Shown: in pieces, positions 54,925 to 62,966 of the stretch | Layout of the letters: every line of letters begins with the position of its first letter | How positions within the stretch are numbered: position 1 is the stretch's first letter | Program-made: the position numbers and the translations under genes | From: Sulfurimonas sp. | GTDB taxonomy: Bacteria > Campylobacterota > Campylobacteria > Campylobacterales > Sulfurimonadaceae | Assembly: GCA_011391635.1 (NCBI GenBank) | Contig: JAABQD010000007.1 | Span: 25,472 to 89,471 of the forward strand | DNA length: 64,000 nt | Direction of reading: 5' to 3' | Notes under the pieces: generated by a model | What the model was told of the DNA's origin: nothing | The model's database searches: none | What the model saw: only the letters and a program-made list of their open reading frames with translations

Positions 54925-55743
54925 ATGGGATTTAGAATAAACACAAATGTTGGTGCGATGAATGCACACATGCAAGCTACAATGAACAATGTTGGACTTG
55001 ATAAAAGTCTTAATTCGCTCAGTTCAGGTTTAAGAATCAACAAAGCGGCGGATGACTCTGCGGGTTTGGCGATTGCAAATAAACTCTCAGCTCAATCAAA
55101 TGGTCTTGGTCAAGCAATTAAAAATGCGAATGATGGTATCGGTCTTATTCAAACGGCTGATGGTGCATTGGATGAGTATGGAAATATCTTACAAAGAATT
55201 CGTACTCTTGCGGTTCAAGGTGCCAATGATACACAAGATACTGCTTCTCGTTCTTTTATTGGTAAAGAGATGTTGAGACTTCAAAGTGAACTTAACCATA
55301 TCGCTAGTGAGACTAAATTCAATGGTAAACAGCTTTTAAGCACAACTACAACTTACACTCTTCAAGTTGGTGCTTATAAAGGTGATACGACAACTGCTGC
55401 AATAAGTGGTATGCTAACAGCTTCTTTATTAGCAAATCAAATTGCTGGATTAACTTCTCAAGGAAGTGCTGCGACTATCATATCTATGATGGATAGTGCT
55501 ATTAAAATTACAGATACACTTAGAGCAACCCTAGGAGCAGCTCAAAACCAACTTGAATCGACAGTGAGAAATATTTCAATTACTCAAGTAAATGTTTCAG
55601 CGGCAGAATCCAATATCAGAGATGTTGACTTCGCAGCAGAGAGTGCAACATTTGCAAAACATAATATTCTTGCTCAATCGGGAAGCTATGCTATGAGTCA
55701 GGCGAATGCCGTTCAGCAGAATGTTCTAAAATTACTGCAATAA
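54925..55743 (+). CDS. flaB: Flagellin (second copy)
   Basis: 272 residues, differing from the first at about 11 positions, mostly near 145-160 and the C-terminal half. Stretches in the middle (about 125 bases after GATGGTATCGG) are identical in DNA while both ends carry silent changes, consistent with gene conversion. Independent sigma-28 promoter, so both may be used. AAAAAAAGGA ribosome-binding site. Confidence 0.95.
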   Translation: MGFRINTNVGAMNAHMQATMNNVGLDKSLNSLSSGLRINKAADDSAGLAIANKLSAQSNGLGQAIKNANDGIGLIQTADGALDEYGNILQRIRTLAVQGANDTQDTASRSFIGKEMLRLQSELNHIASETKFNGKQLLSTTTTYTLQVGAYKGDTTTAAISGMLTASLLANQIAGLTSQGSAATIISMMDSAIKITDTLRATLGAAQNQLESTVRNISITQVNVSAAESNIRDVDFAAESATFAKHNILAQSGSYAMSQANAVQQNVLKLLQ

Positions 55744-55764
55744 CTTTTCCCCCCCCCATTTTCA

Positions 55765-55800
55765 AGAGAGTAGCCTTAAGGCTCTCTCTACTTTTTCTCT
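55765..55800 (+). terminator. Terminator after the second flagellin
   Basis: GAGAG-TA-GCC, loop TTAA, GGC-T-CTCTC followed by CTACTTTTTCT, just behind a run of nine C. It overlaps the stop of the convergent maf gene, so it may serve both strands. Confidence 0.65.
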
Positions 55801-57815
55801 ATGAAATGCAAATAATCTTCTAAGTTATCTTTAAAATGTACTATAACCCTCCGAATTTGTGGAATAACCACATCATCTAAGTGTGTAATCAACTCCTCCT
55901 CATCTTTTATTTCTTTTGTGTTAATTAAATCAAAGATAAATCCTGAAACAAAACGCAAATAGAGCGTTATAATATAATTCATATCAGAACTTTCAACCTG
56001 CCCTTCATCTGTTAAAATATTGTAAAAAACTCCTAAAAGGTTGTAGTGATAATGATCAAGATTATAGTGTGTACTCTTGGCATGTGCATCAAGAATGTTG
56101 ATAATATTGTCACAATATTCTACTCTTGCACGGAGGTTATAAAGCTCTTCATCATTTAAAAAATTTTCTGACTTCGAATTTAAAATAGCAAGTAACTGTT
56201 TATGAATATCTTTTTTATCTAATTCTTCTAAGCTGCTAATTATGACATCATCAGGTTTTAAATCAATTGTATCATTGATATATGCACCATCACTCAAATT
56301 GTACACATGTTCATTGACTGAAGTTCTATAAGTATTAGCTACAGCGTTGCACTCATCTTTCCACTCATTGAACATAAGTGTTGTAAAGACTTCATCTCTA
56401 AAATTGCCTTTAGTTTTAATTATCGCTGTTCTATAAACAAGTCCTCCTCCGATGGTTTCATCCTCTTGCAAATCAACATTTTTAACATAATTATGTGTTG
56501 ATGAGTGGGTATCGCCACTCTCTTGATCTGGTGCAAAATCAAGCCCCAAGAGATAAATCTCTTTTGCATATAACATAAGCAATAGTCCATAAGCGATAGA
56601 ACCTATATTTGAAGATGTAATTCCTGTGTTCCATCGTTTGTATCTTGAACTACCTTCAAAAATAAATACATTCTCTTGTTTGAAATAGCTCATAAACTCA
56701 GGGGATGTAAAACCACCAAATAAGCAAATAGTATCATCAAAAAATGAAATATCTTTCACTTTTTCGACATGTGGAAGTGCATCTGCAAATCCATGCACAT
56801 GGGTTACAATGTCTGGCTTTATCTTTAACTCTTCGAGTTTTGCAAGAAGGGGTGCAACAGTCACTACTATAAATTTATGATGATTTTGAATGAGCCATTT
56901 TATGTTCTTTCCAAATGAAGGACCAGCACCTAGGAGGAGAAGAGGTTTTTTTGTAAAAACCGTATCCTGATAGGAGGAGCCAATATCTAAAAGTTTATAC
57001 TCATTTTTTAAATGACTCAGAGGTCTCAGAAGGCTGTTGCTAAGTGCGGAGTAATTAAATGTTAAATAGTTTTGCCCAACAATTATACTTTGAATAGTTT
57101 TTAACTTTTTATTGGAATGACTTAATAAATTAAAAAACTTTATATAGTGATTATAGATAAAATGCTCTTTTAAAAAGAAATTTGTAATATTTCGAAAAGT
57201 ATCCTCATCATCAAAAATAGAAAAAATGAGTTCTGCACCATTGTTGGTTAGTTCTCGATATTTTGTTACAAATAGAGATAATCTAAAGAGTTCTAAATCA
57301 TCTTCGATAATAAAATAAACATTTGATTGTAATTTTTCATGAATTGTTTGAAGATGCAATCCTAGTCCTACTCCTAAAAAAATAAACTTATAAAGTTTTT
57401 TCATAGTCGTAGTATCTTTATCTGCATGTTTATTTGAATAGTTTATAACTCCAGCAGCACCAGAATAACTATTTTCAGAGATATCCATATCTTGAAGCTC
57501 TTGAGCATATTCATCATCTATGCGAACATCTGCGAATGTTTCAAAGACATTTTCTGTTTTTGAGTAGTTTATACTATCTGCTGCCAATTCGGCATGTGTA
57601 AGACTACTGATGTTGTACAACCAATTTCCTGTGCTTGGCTCTAAGACATCAAAATACCCATCTTTATACTCTAGCAAATATCTCTCTTGAAAAAAACCTT
57701 GTTCAATCGCATGCGTAAGGGCATATACTTTTTCAAATAATTCTGGCTGTATCTCTTGTAAAAAAAGTAAATTATCATTATATGTTTCAATCGCTTTTAA
57801 TTCAATGCTTTGCAT
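55788..57815 (-). CDS. maf: Maf/DUF115 flagellin nonulosonic-acid transferase
   Basis: 675 residues. The core DUF115 region is LLLGAGPSFGKNIKWLIQNHHKFIVVTVAP, THVHGFAD, FEGSSRYKRWNTGITSSNIGSIAYGLLLMLYAKEIYLLGLDFA. Motility accessory factors attach pseudaminic or legionaminic acid to surface Ser/Thr of flagellin before export. Position between flagellins and legionaminic genes supports this. Confidence 0.92.
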   Translation of the reverse strand: MQSIELKAIETYNDNLLFLQEIQPELFEKVYALTHAIEQGFFQERYLLEYKDGYFDVLEPSTGNWLYNISSLTHAELAADSINYSKTENVFETFADVRIDDEYAQELQDMDISENSYSGAAGVINYSNKHADKDTTTMKKLYKFIFLGVGLGLHLQTIHEKLQSNVYFIIEDDLELFRLSLFVTKYRELTNNGAELIFSIFDDEDTFRNITNFFLKEHFIYNHYIKFFNLLSHSNKKLKTIQSIIVGQNYLTFNYSALSNSLLRPLSHLKNEYKLLDIGSSYQDTVFTKKPLLLLGAGPSFGKNIKWLIQNHHKFIVVTVAPLLAKLEELKIKPDIVTHVHGFADALPHVEKVKDISFFDDTICLFGGFTSPEFMSYFKQENVFIFEGSSRYKRWNTGITSSNIGSIAYGLLLMLYAKEIYLLGLDFAPDQESGDTHSSTHNYVKNVDLQEDETIGGGLVYRTAIIKTKGNFRDEVFTTLMFNEWKDECNAVANTYRTSVNEHVYNLSDGAYINDTIDLKPDDVIISSLEELDKKDIHKQLLAILNSKSENFLNDEELYNLRARVEYCDNIINILDAHAKSTHYNLDHYHYNLLGVFYNILTDEGQVESSDMNYIITLYLRFVSGFIFDLINTKEIKDEEELITHLDDVVIPQIRRVIVHFKDNLEDYLHFIEKK

Positions 57816-57914
57816 ATATTGCCTTTGTGTATATTATCTTTTTGTAGGTTTGTCATTTATAGCAAATATCATACCCGAACACACTACAAAAAAATAGCCT
57901 TTAACCGATTTAGA

Positions 57915-57920
57915 TACAAT
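57915..57920 (+). promoter_or_regulatory. Possible -10 box of ptmE
   Basis: TACAAT at 57915-57920, 20 bases before the ATG. A CCGATTTA stretch just upstream could instead be a weak sigma-28 -10. Undecided. Confidence 0.25.
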
Positions 57921-57940
57921 CAATATAAAGAGAAGTTTTC

Positions 57941-58999
57941 ATGAAAAGTATAGATAAAATTAAACTACAATCTGCCTCATCCATACGAGAAGCTATGATA
58001 GCCATTGATGATGGAGCTATGAAAATAGCCATTGTTGTTGATAGTGAAAATAGACTCGTTGGAATACTTACAGATGGAGATATACGAAGAGGTTTAATTG
58101 ATGGGATGACCCTCAGTAGTTCCATAGAAAGTATCATACAAACAAATCCTATTGTTTGTTATGTAAATGATTCCAAAGAGGATATCCTCGCAAAATCATT
58201 GGGTAAAAAAATTTACCACATGCCAGTTTTGGATGCACAACTAAAAGTGATTGGTATCGAAGATATAGACAGTCTTTTAGAACCAAAGGCAAGGATTAAT
58301 AAAGTTGTTTTGATGGTAGGAGGTCTTGGTTCAAGACTCAGACCACTTACAGAAGACACCCCTAAACCAATGCTTAAAGTAGGAAATAAACCTATTCTTG
58401 AAACAATCATCAATAATTTTAAACAGTATGGCTTTAAAGATATCATTCTAAGTGTCAATTATAAAGCGGATGTAGTTATTGAGTATTTTGGCAATGGTGC
58501 AAAATTTGGTGTGAACATAGAATATGTCCATGAAGATAAACGCATGGGAACAGCAGGGGCTTTAAGCCTTATGCGAGGTAAGTTTGACGAACCATTTTTT
58601 GTAATGAATGGAGATTTACTCACAAATGTGAATTTTGAACATTTTTTAAATTTTCATAAAAACAGTAACTCAATCGCGACTATGGCAGTAAGAGAGTATG
58701 AATACCAAGTCCCTTTTGGTGTCATCAATCAAGACGAGGGAATCATTACTTCCATTGTTGAAAAACCGATGCAGAGATTTTATGTCAATGCGGGAATATA
58801 TATTTTAAATCCTGAAGTTATAAACATGATAGAAGATGATACTTTTTATGATATGCCGACACTTTTTGATGATTTGATTAAAAGCAACAAAGCACCTATA
58901 TCATTTCCTGTGCATGAATATTGGCTTGATATTGGTCAGATGAATGAGTTAAAACAAGCTAGAGAAGAGTATGCTACAGTTTTTGAGGAGCATCCATGA
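57941..58999 (+). CDS. ptmE: CBS-nucleotidyltransferase, GlcN-1-P guanylyltransferase type
   Basis: 352 residues: two CBS motifs (about 10-120), then a nucleotidyltransferase with VVLMVGGLGSRLRPLTEDTPKPMLKVGNKPILE, FVMNGDLLTN and the YWLDIGQMNELKQA end. C. jejuni PtmE of this architecture makes GDP-GlcN for legionaminic acid. Followed by a 4-base overlap with the radical SAM gene. One word copy (58216), the only one preceded by A instead of T. Confidence 0.88.
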   Translation: MKSIDKIKLQSASSIREAMIAIDDGAMKIAIVVDSENRLVGILTDGDIRRGLIDGMTLSSSIESIIQTNPIVCYVNDSKEDILAKSLGKKIYHMPVLDAQLKVIGIEDIDSLLEPKARINKVVLMVGGLGSRLRPLTEDTPKPMLKVGNKPILETIINNFKQYGFKDIILSVNYKADVVIEYFGNGAKFGVNIEYVHEDKRMGTAGALSLMRGKFDEPFFVMNGDLLTNVNFEHFLNFHKNSNSIATMAVREYEYQVPFGVINQDEGIITSIVEKPMQRFYVNAGIYILNPEVINMIEDDTFYDMPTLFDDLIKSNKAPISFPVHEYWLDIGQMNELKQAREEYATVFEEHP

Positions 59000-59838
59000 A
59001 GATGAAAAAAAAAGTCAATTTTGACATTTGTACATTTTGTAACCACAAATGCACTTTTTGCTCAAACTCAGACCCCCGCACCATAAAAGAGCAAACAACT
59101 TTAGAAGATTTTAAAAAAGTGATGGCAAATGTGGCACGGCATGTGCAAATTACTGAACTCGGACTCTCAGCGAAGGGCGAAGTGCTTGTTAACAAAGAGT
59201 TTGCAAAAATTGTTGCGTCTTCTAAAAAAGATTTCAATATTCCTTATGTCTATTTTAGTACAAACGGAGCATTACTTACTCAAAATAAAGCAATAGAACT
59301 TTTAGAAGCTGGTATCGACAGCATCAAATTTTCTATCAATGCACTCGATGCTTCCACTTATAAAAATGTTCATTTAGTAGATGATTTTGATATTGTTATA
59401 CAAAATTTCAAAGATTTACTACAACTCAAACATGAGAAATATCCAAATCTTAGAATTTTTATATCTTCTGTGATTAACATCGATAAAGAGAGTTTAACAA
59501 AAAGATTTGAAGAAATTTTTGGTGCAAACTTTGCGTTAGTCAATGGCGTATCAGTTTATGCTTTAGGTTACACTCCTAAATTTGAAGTAACATCACAAAA
59601 AACTGTCACAAAAAAATGTAAAATTCCCTTTGATGAACTGTACATAAACTCTGACGGAACGCTTGGACTTTGTTGTAAAGACTACTTTGATTCGATAAAT
59701 TTCGGTTCTTTGATTGAGCATGACTTTTTAGATATTTATAATTCCAAAGAGTTTGCAGATGTACGAGCAATGCATGAAAAAAGTGAATTTCCTGATAATC
59801 ACTTATGTAAAAATTGTTTACTTTATGGAGGCGAATGA
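58996..59838 (+). CDS. Radical SAM/SPASM protein in the flagellin-glycan cluster (first)
   Basis: 280 residues. The radical SAM triad is C15-x3-C19-x2-C22 in CTFCNHKCTFC, with a short N-terminus, and the C-terminus has a SPASM-like group (TKKCKIPF, LGLCCKDY, HLCKNCL). Such enzymes often modify peptides or sugars by radical chemistry. Coupled to ptmE (ATGA) and to the CMP-synthetase (TGATG), so likely acts on the same sugar or on flagellin. No known role in legionaminic synthesis. Confidence 0.85.
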   Translation: MKMKKKVNFDICTFCNHKCTFCSNSDPRTIKEQTTLEDFKKVMANVARHVQITELGLSAKGEVLVNKEFAKIVASSKKDFNIPYVYFSTNGALLTQNKAIELLEAGIDSIKFSINALDASTYKNVHLVDDFDIVIQNFKDLLQLKHEKYPNLRIFISSVINIDKESLTKRFEEIFGANFALVNGVSVYALGYTPKFEVTSQKTVTKKCKIPFDELYINSDGTLGLCCKDYFDSINFGSLIEHDFLDIYNSKEFADVRAMHEKSEFPDNHLCKNCLLYGGE

Positions 59839-60545
59839 TGTATCAAGGTAAAAAAATATTAGCGTTAATTCCTGCAAGGGGAGGCAGTAAGAGACTTCCC
59901 AATAAAAATATTTTAGATTTAAATGGAAAACCTCTTATTGCTTGGAGTATTGATGAAGCAAAAAAATCTAAATACATTGATACAGTACTCGTAAGTACCG
60001 ATTCACAAGTCATTTATGATATCGCTCAAAAACATGGTGCTTATCTGCCATTTTTACGACCTGCAGAACTTGCTCTGGATGAGACGCGTTCTATTGATGT
60101 AGAAATCCATGCTTTAAATTTTTTAAGTGACCTCGGCGATAATTACGATGATTTGATTGTATTGCAGCCAACTTCACCGCTAAGAGATGTAAACGATATC
60201 GACTCCGCAATAGAGTATTACTATGCAAAAGAGGCTACTTCTGTGATTGGTGTGTGTGAAGTGGAGCACTCTCCGCTGTGGAGCAATACTTTGGATGAAA
60301 ATTTAAGTATGGACAATTTTTTGGATGACAAATACAACAACTCAAGATCGCAAGATTTACCTCCATACTACAGAATAAACGGTGCTTTTTATATGTCAAA
60401 AGTGGATTCAGTTTTAAACAATGGTACTTTTTTTGTAAAGAAAAATATTTACGCATATTTAATGACTCAGGAACATTCAGTCGATATAGATACAAAGTTA
60501 GATTTTATAATAGCTCAAGCAGTTTTTCAAACAAAGGATAATTAG
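59838..60545 (+). CDS. legF: CMP-nonulosonate (legionaminate) cytidylyltransferase
   Basis: 235 residues from the ATG at 59838, sharing a base with the previous stop (ATGATG) and seven bases after GGAG. ALIPARGGSKRLPNKNI, VSTDS, LQPTSPLRDV and RINGAFYM fit NeuA/PtmB/LegF. It activates the sugar as the CMP derivative for Maf. NeuA, PseF and LegF cannot be separated by eye; the name follows the ptmE and legG neighbours. Confidence 0.87.
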   Translation: MYQGKKILALIPARGGSKRLPNKNILDLNGKPLIAWSIDEAKKSKYIDTVLVSTDSQVIYDIAQKHGAYLPFLRPAELALDETRSIDVEIHALNFLSDLGDNYDDLIVLQPTSPLRDVNDIDSAIEYYYAKEATSVIGVCEVEHSPLWSNTLDENLSMDNFLDDKYNNSRSQDLPPYYRINGAFYMSKVDSVLNNGTFFVKKNIYAYLMTQEHSVDIDTKLDFIIAQAVFQTKDN

Positions 60546-61574
60546 ATGTCAGGACAACATATAGAAAAAAAAGAAGAAGAAGTTAATTACAATGCCAATG
60601 AGATAGTTTTCTCTAAAAATTGGGAGAGTTTCAGAGGCGAGGATTATGCTGAGTATAGAGCCAATTGGTCAAAATATCCAAAAGAGAGATTTGTATCTCA
60701 CTTTCCACTCAACTTAGATATTGAAACGACAGACCTTTGTAACCTCAAATGCCCTATGTGTGCAAGAACTATGAAAGATGCGGATAAAGAGCATCATGTA
60801 GCAAAAAGCCGTTACATAGACAAAGAAGCCTACATGAGTATCATAGACCAAGCGGTGGAACATGGTGTAAAAGCTATCAAACTTCAATATTTGGGTGAAC
60901 CGCTTTTGCATAAAGATGTGGCTTTTCAGGTGGAGTATGCAAAACAAAAAGGGATACTAGATGTGATGTTTAACACAAATGCCGTACTGCTTACTCCTGA
61001 TTTGTCACTTAAACTTCTTGAAGCTGGACTGGATAAACTTTTTATCTCTTTTGATGCAGTTAATCCTAGACTCTATGCGCAACAACGCGTTGGAACGACC
61101 ATAGGGGTGGTTATAGACAATATTTATGAGTTTATAAAACTTCGTGATAGATTCTACCCAAAAACACATATCCGTCTCTCTATGGTTATGTATGATGACC
61201 CTATCTGGCGTCGTCAGTTTGATGCTATGAAAGTGATGTGGGAAGGGCTTGTTGATTCCTTAGGATATGGAATCTTTAACGAAAGAAATCCAGACAAAAA
61301 GCACGAATACGACCCAGTTGAAGGCTTCGCATGTGAGCAACTTTTTCAAAGAATGTTCTTAAAATGCAATGGAAATGTAACAGTTTGCTGTGTGGATGAT
61401 TCGGATGAGTACATCGTCGGAAACTGGAAAGAGCAAAAACTTATAGACATCTGGAACGCACCAAAATACAAAGAGATAAGAGATGCACATGCCAACGGAG
61501 AGTACTACAAGATCCCAATGTGCCGAAAATGCTTCTTGCCTGATTTGTATAAAAAAACTTATTTGGATAAGTGA
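60546..61574 (+). CDS. Radical SAM/SPASM protein in the flagellin-glycan cluster (second)
   Basis: 342 residues. Radical SAM triad in LDIETTDLCNLKCPMCARTM (C-x3-C-x2-C), core strands, and a SPASM-type C-terminus with MFLKCNGNVTVCCVDDSD and CRKCF. The start directly follows the CMP-synthetase stop. Distinct from the first radical SAM (longer, with an N-terminal extension of about 50 residues). Substrate unknown. Confidence 0.87.
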   Translation: MSGQHIEKKEEEVNYNANEIVFSKNWESFRGEDYAEYRANWSKYPKERFVSHFPLNLDIETTDLCNLKCPMCARTMKDADKEHHVAKSRYIDKEAYMSIIDQAVEHGVKAIKLQYLGEPLLHKDVAFQVEYAKQKGILDVMFNTNAVLLTPDLSLKLLEAGLDKLFISFDAVNPRLYAQQRVGTTIGVVIDNIYEFIKLRDRFYPKTHIRLSMVMYDDPIWRRQFDAMKVMWEGLVDSLGYGIFNERNPDKKHEYDPVEGFACEQLFQRMFLKCNGNVTVCCVDDSDEYIVGNWKEQKLIDIWNAPKYKEIRDAHANGEYYKIPMCRKCFLPDLYKKTYLDK

Positions 61575-61592
61575 GATATGGTATTAGAGTGG

Positions 61593-61624
61593 GAGTGCAT
61601 ATATTACGAATGCCACTCTTTTAC
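61593..61624 (+). terminator. Terminator after the radical SAM gene
   Basis: GAGTGCAT, loop, ATGCCACTC (one bulged C), followed by TTTTACTCTTTT. It closes the ptmE to radical SAM unit. Confidence 0.7.
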
Positions 61625-61653
61625 TCTTTTAAGATTCATTATCTTGGTGTAGT

Positions 61654-62043
61654 TTATGGAAGTATTTTTTTGTAGTTTATAATTGTATTTGTCTTATAAA
61701 GCAAGTTTGCTAAGTTAGATGGTGGAGAGTCTATTGTCGGTTTATAATCAGCCCATATACGCAAAGTCTTTAATTCAGTAAAAACATTATAAGCATTCTT
61801 ACATGTAGAATTATGAGAGTTTCTTTTTAATATATTTACTATCTGCTCATGTTTATTGCCAGTTTGGGAAGTTTTTAGCTGTGGAAGTTCATCTATAATT
61901 TTATTATATAAAGCATAGTATAAACGGTTAATAATACTTCTATTCAATGTTTCTTGCCCCACCAATGAAACAGATGGACTTATATTGCTAAGGTTGTACG
62001 CTAATGTATATAACTCAGTTGATAATTGCTGGTGAGTCATCAT
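61654..62043 (-). CDS. HEPN-like domain protein
   Basis: 129 residues. NRSIINRLYYALYNKII followed by TELKTLRIWADYKPT matches the R-x2-YYA and L-x2-LR-x2-ADY blocks of HEPN domains, although the catalytic R-x4-6-H is not seen (no His after YYAL). Many HEPN proteins are toxins or RNases, others structural. Overlaps the exported-protein gene by four bases (ATGATG). Position inside a sugar cluster is unusual. Confidence 0.62.
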   Translation of the reverse strand: MMTHQQLSTELYTLAYNLSNISPSVSLVGQETLNRSIINRLYYALYNKIIDELPQLKTSQTGNKHEQIVNILKRNSHNSTCKNAYNVFTELKTLRIWADYKPTIDSPPSNLANLLYKTNTIINYKKILP

Positions 62044-62792
62044 ATAAAACTCACTCTATCAAAATGTTGTTTATTTAAAGCGTTGAAGTCGATACCTGCA
62101 ATTTTTTGCAACTCTATTGTAGGCATTTCAGATTTAAGTGTAGCAAACTTATTTAATGATTTTTTGAGTACATCTTCTATTTCAAAAATATTGTCTGTCT
62201 CATTTTCAGAGATGTAGTTACTTGTTAAAAATAGAACTCTATCTTCTATGTCATCGCTGTACCAATAGTCATCTAAAATAATATTTGATTTATCTATTTT
62301 TAACTCTGTTTGTAAAGCAAAAAAGATATGTTTAGCTTCCATACCTTTATATGCCAAGTTTACATAATCTTGAATTTGTTTTTTCATTCCATCCAATAAA
62401 ACAAGAATCGCTCTAATATCATCTTTACTAGACTTACTTAAATTAAAATCTTTTTTTCTTTTATCCAACATTTTGAAAAAATCTCGTTTGTCATCGATTT
62501 GATATGTTAAAGTAGCTAAATAACCTGCTACTTTTTGAGAATCTTCTCTCACCCAAGTATGAATATATTGAGTTAATACAAGTATGACTTGCTGATTAAA
62601 CTGCGTAGAATTAGCAAGCATTTCACTTGTTAATTGTTCTATTTTTGATGACTGGTGCTGCTCAGCTGAGATCGATATTTCTTTGATATTTTTATCTGCA
62701 TAATTAATAAACTCTTCACTATTAGATTGAAACGCCATTAAAGAAGTTGTTGCGCATAATGCTAAAGAAATTAAACTATTTCTTAATCCCAT
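62040..62792 (-). CDS. Exported helical protein coupled to the HEPN-like gene
   Basis: 250 residues with a plausible signal peptide (NSLISLALCATTSLMA) and an otherwise helical chain (coiled segments around 28-60 and 100-160). No family recognised. The tight coupling to the HEPN-like gene suggests one functional pair, but one partner appears cytoplasmic and the other exported, unless the N-terminus is only hydrophobic. Confidence 0.65.
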   Translation of the reverse strand: MGLRNSLISLALCATTSLMAFQSNSEEFINYADKNIKEISISAEQHQSSKIEQLTSEMLANSTQFNQQVILVLTQYIHTWVREDSQKVAGYLATLTYQIDDKRDFFKMLDKRKKDFNLSKSSKDDIRAILVLLDGMKKQIQDYVNLAYKGMEAKHIFFALQTELKIDKSNIILDDYWYSDDIEDRVLFLTSNYISENETDNIFEIEDVLKKSLNKFATLKSEMPTIELQKIAGIDFNALNKQHFDRVSFI

Positions 62793-62966
62793 ATAAAAAA
62801 ACCTTTGGATGAATCTCTTGATTGTGAAATTTTAGTATAAAAGTTGTTAAAAGCTACTAAATATAAAGTAGGTTTTATGCTTGAAGCTATTAAAACATTT
62901 CATTTTTTCAAACTATCATATTTTTATAAGTCTGTCACAATTTCCGAGTGTTTATACAATCTCTTT

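Noticed and set aside
53969..55743. Two flagellins as one duplicated pseudogene
   Set aside because: Both are complete and each has its own sigma-28 promoter and ribosome-binding site.
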